Part shown: one piece after another, positions 34,201 through 41,541 of the stretch
How positions within the stretch are numbered: the stretch's first letter is position 1
How the letters are laid out: every line of letters begins with the position of its first letter
From: Ectopseudomonas toyotomiensis
Lineage (GTDB): Bacteria; Pseudomonadota; Gammaproteobacteria; Pseudomonadales; Pseudomonadaceae
Direction: 5' to 3'
Length of the DNA: 64,000 nucleotides
Assembly (NCBI RefSeq): GCF_900115695.1
Contig: NZ_FOXK01000004.1
Location: 124,001 to 188,000, forward strand
Program-made: the position numbers and the translations under genes
The notes under the pieces: model-generated
What the model was told of the DNA's origin: nothing
The model's database searches: none
What the model saw: the letters and a program-made list of their open reading frames with translations, nothing else

Positions 34201-34932
34201 ATGGCTGACCAGAAATCGTCAACTGGAAAACCCCGGGTCACACCGGGAACAAACCGCCAAGCCCAGCAAGCGCCGGCCTTGGTGGGCACCTCTGCTGGGT
34301 CACAGACCGGGAACACACCGGGAACAACCGGGAACAGGGACAAGGTTTTTTGTTCCCGGTGTTCCCGGTCAAAACCAATACCGGGAACAGCTAAAAGCCC
34401 CGTCTTTGCTGGTTGTTCCCGGTGTTCCCGGTGTGACCCAGGCCGACAGCAGGTGGCTCGCAGCAATGAGCCAACAAAAGTGGCGCCGCTCGACTTGGTG
34501 GCCCTGGGCGCATTCGTTCGACGGTCTCAACCCGTCACCAACAGCGCAGAGCCCGGCAGCCCCTCGAATCTGCCCGCCGCGCAGTGGCTGGAACTGCTGG
34601 CGGCCGTGCTGGGTTGTTCGCCTGACTGGTTGCTGGACAGCGGGCGTATCAGTGACGCCGCCCGGTTGATTCGTTCGCACGGCTGGACAACGCCACCACG
34701 CCCGCTGCGTTCGCCGACACCGGCCGGCGATGCCAGCTCCACCGCAGCATCGCCTTTGCCCTGGCTGGTGGCCCGCGACGCCTACCTGAGCCACGTCATG
34801 GCGTGCGGCATCTGTCGTGCCCACCTCCCTAAATCTCCCACGCACTGCCCGGCCGGCGCCGAGCTGCGCACGCACTACGACCAGCAAATCACACGCCATA
34901 TCACCTCAACCCTGGAGACTCCCCATGTCTAA
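34201..34932 (+). CDS. Hypothetical island protein containing an iteron cluster
   Basis: A 243-residue frame with ATG at 34201 and GAGGAA upstream, 2 nt after the helicase stop. The first 80 residues are low complexity (GNTPGTTGNRDKVFCSRCSR) because the DNA carries nine 10-bp repeats. The C-terminal half looks like a real protein (DLVALGAFVRRSQ, QWLELLAAVLGCSPDWLL, then ACGICRAHLP with two Cys). No family recognised. It overlaps the second integrase start by 8 nt. It may encode a small regulator, with the origin embedded in its 5' half. Confidence 0.6.
   Translation: MADQKSSTGKPRVTPGTNRQAQQAPALVGTSAGSQTGNTPGTTGNRDKVFCSRCSRSKPIPGTAKSPVFAGCSRCSRCDPGRQQVARSNEPTKVAPLDLVALGAFVRRSQPVTNSAEPGSPSNLPAAQWLELLAAVLGCSPDWLLDSGRISDAARLIRSHGWTTPPRPLRSPTPAGDASSTAASPLPWLVARDAYLSHVMACGICRAHLPKSPTHCPAGAELRTHYDQQITRHITSTLETPHV
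34242..34432. repeat. Iteron-like cluster: nine copies of ACCGGGAACA in both orientations
   Basis: ACCGGGAACA occurs at 34242, 34306, 34317, 34327 and 34380. Its reverse complement TGTTCCCGGT occurs at 34351, 34360, 34414 and 34423. Copies within pairs are spaced 9-11 bp apart, about one helical turn. It lies beside primase and helicase genes, like the iterons of the P4 origin bound by the alpha protein. Origin function is inferred. Confidence 0.75.
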
Positions 34933-36160
34933 ATCCGTTGCCGTCAGCCTGTCCGAAGCCGCAATCAAGCGGCATGCAGGCGACAGCGCAATCACCCAAC
35001 TGCGCGACACCCAACGCCCGCTGCGCTTTCGCTATCGCCAGAACCGTGAGCGGGGCAGTTTCTACGTCGTGACGCGCGCCCAGGGCAAAGAGCACTGGCA
35101 CAAGCTCGGTAACTATCCCGACCTCACCGTTAAGGCGGTGTTGTCGGTGCTGCCCAACGTCATGCAGCGCCTGGCCATCGAGCCACAATCGGGCGCGCTG
35201 TCCACGTCCGGTTGGTCGACCGTCGGCGAGGTGCTGGAGTGGTATACGCATCGCGTTTCGCACGACGGCAATCTGAGCAAGAACCGAAAGGCCACGGCAC
35301 GCTCGGCGGTGAAATGCCAGTTACTGCCCTGCCTCGGTGCGCTGCGTTTGGTCGAACTGAACCATGCCACGCTAGACAGCAAGCTGATGTGGCCGCTGCA
35401 ATCGCAATACAGCGTGGCGCATGTGCGCTTGGTGTTCGGCGTGCTCAAGGTCGCATTCAAGCAGGCCGCGAGCCTGGGCCTGATCGGCAAGAACCCAATG
35501 GCCGACATGACCTTTACCGACTTCATCAAGACCAAGATCAAGCCGAAAGATGCGCGCTTGCGTCCGGTCGATTGTGGGCGCCTGCTAGAACATTGGGCCG
35601 CCCGTTACCGTCACGAAACCACGGCGGTCGCCCTGGCGGTGCTGATGCTGGCCCACGGCACGCGGATCGGTGAAACCCGCCAAGCCAAGTGGCGGCACTT
35701 CGACCTGATCGGCAAGACCTGGCATATCCCTGCCGTCGACACCAAGACCAAGAAAGCCCACACCCTGCCACTCACCGCCCAGGTGTGCGCCTTCCTGGCC
35801 CGTTATCGTGCTAGCCAGGTGGCCCGAGGTTATGACGGCGCCTACCTGTTCCCCGGCGTGCAGGGCCGCCCCTTCAGCGAAATGCAGGCGCAGTTGGCGT
35901 TTACCGCGTTGTCAGGCGAGCAATGGACCAGCCACGACCTCAGAAAAACCGCGCGCACCGCCTGGGCTGACCTCGGCGTCGATTACCTGATCGGCGAGCT
36001 GCTGCTGAACCATGCGCTGAAGGCCCTGGACGTGACCTATATCCACACCACGGCCGAGGCACAGAAACGTCAGGCTCTGGAGCGCTGGCATGCCTGGCTC
36101 GATGAGCGTGGCTTTGCTTCTCTGCACAGTGCGACGGGGGCGACTGACGCCAGGACATAA
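34925..36160 (+). CDS. Second tyrosine recombinase/integrase
   Basis: A 411-residue integrase distinct from the one at the left edge. The N-terminal part resembles DUF4102 (RFRYRQNRERGSFYVVTRAQ). Catalytic residues are present: R247 (HGTRIGETRQAKW), H337 and R340 (SHDLRKTART), H363 (LLNHALKAL) and Y372 (VTYIHTTAEAQ). The start ATG at 34925 is chosen (MSKSVAVSL); the upstream frame overlaps the previous gene. Its presence suggests a composite element or a second recombination function. A 13-bp-stem hairpin follows. Confidence 0.93.
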   Translation: MSKSVAVSLSEAAIKRHAGDSAITQLRDTQRPLRFRYRQNRERGSFYVVTRAQGKEHWHKLGNYPDLTVKAVLSVLPNVMQRLAIEPQSGALSTSGWSTVGEVLEWYTHRVSHDGNLSKNRKATARSAVKCQLLPCLGALRLVELNHATLDSKLMWPLQSQYSVAHVRLVFGVLKVAFKQAASLGLIGKNPMADMTFTDFIKTKIKPKDARLRPVDCGRLLEHWAARYRHETTAVALAVLMLAHGTRIGETRQAKWRHFDLIGKTWHIPAVDTKTKKAHTLPLTAQVCAFLARYRASQVARGYDGAYLFPGVQGRPFSEMQAQLAFTALSGEQWTSHDLRKTARTAWADLGVDYLIGELLLNHALKALDVTYIHTTAEAQKRQALERWHAWLDERGFASLHSATGATDART

Positions 36161-36181
36161 GCGAGACAGGCCAACCCCAGC

Positions 36182-36223
36182 CCCTCCCGCCCAGGCCAGC
36201 GGCGGCGGGGCTGGGCGGGAGGG
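36182..36223 (+). terminator. Strong hairpin after the second integrase
   Basis: CCCTCCCGCCCAG (36182-36194) pairs perfectly with CTGGGCGGGAGGG (36211-36223) across a 16-nt loop. There is no T-tract, so termination may depend on Rho; it also separates the operon from the convergent large gene. Confidence 0.6.
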
Positions 36224-36360
36224 TCAGAAATTGATTACAGGGGAGTAGGTTAAAAATCAGTAAAGCAATCTATGCGTAAGAAGTTAGCAATATCGCAAAT
36301 CCGATTTTGACCAAGACTCAGGGGCAGCCTCAACAATAGTGCCACTTAGCTACCGGCCAC

Positions 36361-39300
36361 TTATCTTTTCAACTTGTCGACTTCAGCCTGTAAGTCTTCT
36401 TGCTCTGCATAAGCGGTCCATGAGTCTGCAACGTTTGACAGCAATCTAGCGGTTCTAGGAAATTCAACAGCCTCATCAGACCAGTTCCGATATCGCTCCG
36501 CTAATGCTCGCTCCTGCGCGCCTCCTTCATGGATAGCCTTTGAATAGACTCCTCGTTTATTGAAGCACTCAAGGGCGAACCCTTTTTCAATCTGCTCAGA
36601 TGAAAACCTTTCTATAACAGTACACACCGAAGCAGGAGGCCAAGATGCGGGCTTTGCAGCGTCCTCTTCAGCGTAAGCCAGCAATTTCCCGATGTGCTGG
36701 TCAGCGATCTCTGAAAGGTCACGTATCGCAGCTTCTGTGCGGACACCTGCTACCCATGACTCAAGCTCAACCAAATTTACATCTCCATCCTTGGAGCCAG
36801 GTAGTTTCTTGAATGACGAAAGCAGACGAAATGAAACGCGTGCGCGAGACTTTTCCTGATCGGTAACTTCAGTTTTTGGCTCGGACTTTTTGCCTCTATA
36901 CACGTGAGACAGCACGTCGACAAAAAGAGCTGGGTCTTGGGCTAGAAGGTCATATAGCACAAGTTGGCGATTGTCATTTGATAGCAGTGGTAGGTATGCG
37001 TACTCCTGCCGAGCGATGTTTTCTCGCCTAGCATCTGCTCGAGACTCAAGCTCCTTAAACACTGCGTCCAAGTAATAAGAGAGCATCCCCCCACCACCTA
37101 AAATATTTGCATGTGCGATCTGACCTAGACCTTCGTCCAAAAGCGAGAAAATCAACTCGGTGGGGAGCTCTCTAAGTCTTCTATGCACATAGCCCAATAC
37201 TTCAAGACTCCTCTGCATGCGGCGAAACTCTCCTATAGCCTGTAGAAGCACTTCTAATGTGCACTCATGCGGCAGGAAATTTATCCGTTTCCAGTATTCG
37301 TCGTATGCATCTTGGCCAAGCGATTTTGCGACATCCCATGTCGACTGGTTTATGGGCCAACCAAGAAGCAGCTTTGCCTTCTCACTCGCGTCATCCACTA
37401 GGCTAAATATTTGGTCGTGAAGGGCTTCCACCCATTCCTGCCCATAACGCCTAGCACCTAGAGCGGAAGCACTCAGTGCGAGCTCACCCGGTGCATTTGA
37501 GGTTATTGCAGCGGCAAGCAGGGCGAGTAGTTGAGGCTGAGAAACTTCGGTTCGATTCAGGGCCTGCCCCACGAGATGTGGTAGTGCGACCCGGTGAGCA
37601 AACTCAATGATTCCAAGCGGACCATCACGCAAAAGAATGCGTTCTAGAACATCCTTCCTAAGATCATCAGGATCGCCAAGATCATCAGATTTGTAGCGCC
37701 CTATATGTGGCATCCAATCGTCAAAAAGTTGCTTGTCCTCGGCAAAAGGATCAGAAGGGCGGTGGCGATCAAGCAAGGCTTCTATGTTCCTTCTTTCGTC
37801 CTCGGCCATTGCCCAGTCACTGTCCGCAAAGAACTCATGCCTAGCAACTTCGGCGTGTAGTGTGCTCCATACTGGATTAGCCTCTTCGGCCTCGTGCTTA
37901 GCAAGGTGGCTATCGACAAGCTGCAATACAGCCTCCCTGTCCACAGGTCTAAACGAGGAAAAGGACTTCACGAGCAGTATCACTCTCTCATCGTCCCCGT
38001 CAGCCATTCGAATAGCACGACTAACTACCGCATGCTCCGAATCCCAAACCAGCCCAAATGTCAGCGTCTCCTCATGAATCGGGGCAACATCACGCAGCTT
38101 TGGCTTCTGCGTTGGTGAGGATGTGGCATGTGATTTCGGTAGTAGCTTGACCAGTAATTGCCACGCTACGGCAGGGCACTCAGCTATAAGATTGTCGATA
38201 CACGCAATCCGTTGTTTAAGCGTGGCGTGAGTGTTCGGCGACCAACTTAGTAAGATCGCGCGTAGACTATTGATTGGACGATTCACATAGCGTGAGTCTG
38301 GCTCAGGGTCGAGTTCGGCCAGTTTAGCGAGAATGATGGCTGTTCTGCTCAGTAGTTTCGGGTCCCAAGCCAGAACCTCCAGAGCCCACAAAATGTAAAT
38401 ATGTGGGCTCGAAGAGCCAAAAATATCATCGCCTTGATCGGAAAAGAGGCGAACGATTTCGCTACGTTCGCCCCCGAGCATAAACTCGAGGGCCGTCAAA
38501 AAAGGGTTAGGGGCTGCCTCTGCCAAAAGCACAGTCTGCTCCGAAAGCCCTTTGAGCGTACGGTGGTTTCTTCCCCAATCTGGTAGTGCGCTCAGAATCT
38601 CGTCCACGAAGCGTTGCGGGGTGCTGTTGGATACTTGAAGGCCACCGACTTTGTCCATCGTGGCGATGATGAGAAGTGTAAGAGCGAGCCCATCCCGAAG
38701 CCATTTGCTGTAGTCCGCTGGAGATACATAGTTAAGGCTGAATTTCTGGTCGCGAGAGGGCTCCTCGACAACATGGCTGAATACCTTGATAGCCGCCTCT
38801 CGCAGTCGCTGTAGGTCAAGTTCACCTATGAGATGGCCATAAAAACTGAAGGCATCAACAGGTGCCCGTACTTGCCAATACTCGCTTACACGATCAAACG
38901 GTGGATCAGCCAACATGATGGTAGGAAGAAGCTTTTCCTCCAACGCAGCATAATCTGCTAGCCCAGACAGCTCTTTGAGAACGGTTTTGTCCAACTCCTG
39001 CCGCACTGACCAGCCGCCGGCTAAGAATGCGGCCTTCAAATTGCTGGCCTGTCGCTCCCACTCGGGTGGTTGATAAGGCTTATTTGATCTCAGTCGCTCA
39101 AGGATAGTGAGGCTTCTGCCGCATCGATGAGCGAGCTCGTACCCTTCCTCGCGCTCGAGCCCCATCTCTATAAAGCCATCAACCATTCCGTTAGCTGACG
39201 AGCGTGTGAGCATCTTGTGCTGTCTAGCTTGCACGCCAGTGGCCGCAGATAAAGTAGGGCCGATGGTAGAAAGCATGCCCGACATATCGTCACCTTTTTG

Positions 39301-40116
39301 GGTGGTAATAAATGTCAGGTTTTTATGCCTGCTCAGAAAACGAGCGGCCGCTTCAGATTCAATAATGAGAGTTTTTATCTCTAGAGCTTTTCGCACTGCT
39401 GGTTCTGCCATGCGGATCGCTGCGACTGCGAAAGCTACGACCTCAATCGCAGACTCTGCCCCTAGCATTATTGCCTGAGCTGGCCCTGCTAGCTTTTTCA
39501 ATAAGTCATCGGCGATTTCTTGTCGATCACCGATCACTACTTTTTCGTGCAGGGGGGGACGGAACCGAGTGCTGTACATTTCCCAAAATTCGTCCGTACT
39601 AAGAGCGCCGTCCTTAGGCGCCGCTTCCAGAACAGTCTTTGCATAAAGGGCAGCTACGGCGGGATGATGATCAAGCCAGTGAACCAACTCGACAGCATCT
39701 AAATAGCGAACGTCTTTCCATTTACCCTCGGCTTTTCGGGCACTCTCCCAGTCTGTTAGCTTCTCTTGGGGGGTATCCCACTTCTCCAAGTTAACTAGTA
39801 CGAGCGTGTTTTCTGCCATTTCGGCAGGGTCGGTTTCATCGGTACGCTTCCTATAGTCTTTAGATGCTTTGGTAGCCCCTGCACCTGAACCAAACTCCCA
39901 CTTGGACTTGCCGGCCGGGACAAACGATGTCTGTTCTGTAGTTTCTAGACTTCCATCCCAACCCCGAACTTGTCCTGCGTCGCCGCCTGGAAACCTAAAA
40001 CGGCTGGCATCACCAATAGATGCTCTGATCAGGTCAGCAATCATGTCCGGTAAATACGCACGGGCATCGAGTCGTTTCGCCCAAGTAGCTAACCCCGCTT
40101 CATCTATCCATTGCAT
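36361..40116 (-). CDS. 1251-residue cargo protein with putative PD-(D/E)XK-like N-terminus
   Basis: A very large protein, alone on the minus strand of the island. Residues 40-90 contain RFPGGDAGQVRGWDG (D54), SKWEFGSG (E74) and ATKASKDYRKRT (K83/K86). This spacing is compatible with a restriction-endonuclease-like D...ExG...K centre. Residues 190-230 (VVIGDRQEIADDLLKKLAG) resemble the start of a NACHT/STAND-type module, but no clear Walker A is visible. The remaining 1000 residues are helical, probably repeat-like, and end in a short coiled coil. The start ATG at 40116 has GGGA 9 nt upstream; ATG 40131 is an alternative. GC is lower than the core. The function is unknown; an anti-phage role is inferred from size, place and the N-terminal pattern. 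Confidence 0.85.
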   Translation of the reverse strand: MQWIDEAGLATWAKRLDARAYLPDMIADLIRASIGDASRFRFPGGDAGQVRGWDGSLETTEQTSFVPAGKSKWEFGSGAGATKASKDYRKRTDETDPAEMAENTLVLVNLEKWDTPQEKLTDWESARKAEGKWKDVRYLDAVELVHWLDHHPAVAALYAKTVLEAAPKDGALSTDEFWEMYSTRFRPPLHEKVVIGDRQEIADDLLKKLAGPAQAIMLGAESAIEVVAFAVAAIRMAEPAVRKALEIKTLIIESEAAARFLSRHKNLTFITTQKGDDMSGMLSTIGPTLSAATGVQARQHKMLTRSSANGMVDGFIEMGLEREEGYELAHRCGRSLTILERLRSNKPYQPPEWERQASNLKAAFLAGGWSVRQELDKTVLKELSGLADYAALEEKLLPTIMLADPPFDRVSEYWQVRAPVDAFSFYGHLIGELDLQRLREAAIKVFSHVVEEPSRDQKFSLNYVSPADYSKWLRDGLALTLLIIATMDKVGGLQVSNSTPQRFVDEILSALPDWGRNHRTLKGLSEQTVLLAEAAPNPFLTALEFMLGGERSEIVRLFSDQGDDIFGSSSPHIYILWALEVLAWDPKLLSRTAIILAKLAELDPEPDSRYVNRPINSLRAILLSWSPNTHATLKQRIACIDNLIAECPAVAWQLLVKLLPKSHATSSPTQKPKLRDVAPIHEETLTFGLVWDSEHAVVSRAIRMADGDDERVILLVKSFSSFRPVDREAVLQLVDSHLAKHEAEEANPVWSTLHAEVARHEFFADSDWAMAEDERRNIEALLDRHRPSDPFAEDKQLFDDWMPHIGRYKSDDLGDPDDLRKDVLERILLRDGPLGIIEFAHRVALPHLVGQALNRTEVSQPQLLALLAAAITSNAPGELALSASALGARRYGQEWVEALHDQIFSLVDDASEKAKLLLGWPINQSTWDVAKSLGQDAYDEYWKRINFLPHECTLEVLLQAIGEFRRMQRSLEVLGYVHRRLRELPTELIFSLLDEGLGQIAHANILGGGGMLSYYLDAVFKELESRADARRENIARQEYAYLPLLSNDNRQLVLYDLLAQDPALFVDVLSHVYRGKKSEPKTEVTDQEKSRARVSFRLLSSFKKLPGSKDGDVNLVELESWVAGVRTEAAIRDLSEIADQHIGKLLAYAEEDAAKPASWPPASVCTVIERFSSEQIEKGFALECFNKRGVYSKAIHEGGAQERALAERYRNWSDEAVEFPRTARLLSNVADSWTAYAEQEDLQAEVDKLKR

Positions 40117-40697
40117 GTTCTGATGTCCCATATGCGGTTTGGCTGCACAGGCCCCTCACAAGCTAAGTGAGGTAGCGCTTCTTGGAGTCGAAAGCTCGCC
40201 GTTCTGCCACATAAATGCAATCTCCAAATTAATCCGGTGCACACAAAGGCCCGTTACAGCAGTGCAGGGCGGCCCTACTAGAGTTGGGTCCCTCTGGTTG
40301 CCACTCTTCGCAATACGGTCGGCAGGCCCGCGCGGTTCGTGAATTTTCCGGCCCGGCGAAATCGCTGCCTTTTGTCCACCTTTTTTGGACAGAAAACAGG
40401 CAAATAGAGCACCTAACGCGTTGTTTTTCCTTGCATCTACCGCCCCATGAAAAGGTGGCAAGGTGGACATGGCAAGCGCACCCGCCGCAAGCCAAACACG
40501 CGACAACCCGCGCTGCCACCGGCTCTAGCGCGCATTCGGGGAGGGGTGGTCACATCCCTGTAACCTCACAGACTCGACACCGAGCGCCCAGCCTTTTACA
40601 CACGCCCGCGAAATAAAAAATTCTGAAGTCAGCCCATGCCTGTCGATTCAGTATCGTTACGCGTCACGCCCCCCCCGCATACGAGGGTAGAGTCAGA

Positions 40698-40721
40698 TTT
40701 AGGGATACGTTTAGGGATACG
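40698..40721 (+). repeat. Right tandem 12-bp repeat, putative integrase arm sites
   Basis: Two head-to-tail copies of TTTAGGGATACG (40698-40709, 40710-40721), identical to the pair at 28328-28351 and in the same orientation. This marks the probable right end of the island that starts at tRNA-Leu. Confidence 0.75.
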
Positions 40722-40773
40722 CTTCTCTTTCGAGATGGATGCTGCTCAGTATTGGCGAGGCCTGTGGCTGACT

Positions 40774-40796
40774 GTTCGGCTCCGGCTTCGGCACCA
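40774..40796 (+). other. Degenerate tRNA-Leu 3' end, putative attR remnant
   Basis: GTTCGGCTCCGGCTTCGGCACCA resembles the last 24 nt of tRNA-Leu (28193-28216), with two mismatches and one missing G. It lies 52 nt beyond the right arm repeats, where attR is expected. Divergence suggests an old, immobilised insertion; chance similarity is not excluded. Confidence 0.5.
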
Positions 40797-41126
40797 CTTA
40801 AATCAAGCGCTTACGTTTTTTCGGCGGCATGGCTTGGTCCGTAATCCTCGCACTCATCCGCAGTCGATCTGATCAGCAAGCAGTCGATCGGCGTTACTGC
40901 CAGCGTCATGTGATGAAACGTTCCTGCCACGGATGACCACCCGTCAAGCCGGCCTCGGCCGCCGCTTGCACCGTGGTGCTCAAGCCAGCCTCGCAAACCC
41001 CATTCTCCGCCTCAGGCTTTTAAGCTAGATACTTTCCTTGACTTCTAGCCTGCGAGGCGCAGACTTTGTCAAGTAACAGCAGCAAACCCCTTGGGCTTGG
41101 CTGGATTTGGTTTTCCGACGCTTGTC

Positions 41127-41442
41127 ATGCCGCGCTTGCCGTTCGATTGGCTAGGCATGCTGAAGCTGGCGTTGGATATTCAGGAAACCGATAAGCAGCA
41201 CAGGATTTCCCTCGACGATCCCGGTGTCGAGGAAAAGGACTTCCAGATCACGCCCGACAACGACGTGCCGATGGTGCGAGGTGAAAGCGCCAGGAGCAAG
41301 AGAAGAGCGAAGCGGCTTTTCTCGTGTCGAACTCTCCTACGGCAGTTTCCAGTGTGCACTGAACCTGCCCGACGATGCCAACCAGGATTCGAAGCGCGAA
41401 GCAAGTGCACCGAAGCACGGCCGCTCGATTCCGATTGAAGCT
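41127..41442 (+). pseudogene. Small heat-shock protein Hsp20 pseudogene
   Basis: Remnant of the island-type sHSP20 that normally precedes clpG in tLST/LHR loci. The first frame reads MLKLALDIQETDKQHRISLD, then DPGVEEKDFQITPDNDVPMVRGE. It then shifts by one base to another frame with SGFSRVELSYGSFQCALNLP and DDANQD, followed by a jump to KHGRSIPIEA. The segment that should lie between (the conserved alpha-crystallin end with G-V-L) is missing. At least one frameshift and one internal deletion are therefore present. Confidence 0.85.
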
Positions 41443-41541
41443 GAGTCGGATATTCCATTGCGGTCGCCACGAAGTCCCACCAGGGGACGAGGTGCCGCGG
41501 CATGCCGCACCTCGTCATCTCAATGACTAAGGAGCGTCCGC

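Larger units (their letters stand above)
40117..41126. other. Gene-free junction between the two islands
   Basis: About 1 kb without a gene I can support. It must contain the promoter of the large cargo gene at its left. It also holds the right copy of the arm repeats (40698-40721) and a degenerate tRNA-Leu end (40774-40796). The remaining sequence has mixed composition and looks like decayed island DNA. Confidence 0.6.

Noticed and set aside
34242..34432. CRISPR array
   Set aside because: Repeats are only 10 bp, in both orientations, with 0-55 bp irregular gaps and no unique spacers of constant length.
40132..40640. Short frames upstream of the large cargo gene
   Set aside because: Several overlapping frames of about 100 codons with Arg/Pro/His-rich composition, no ribosome sites and no motifs.
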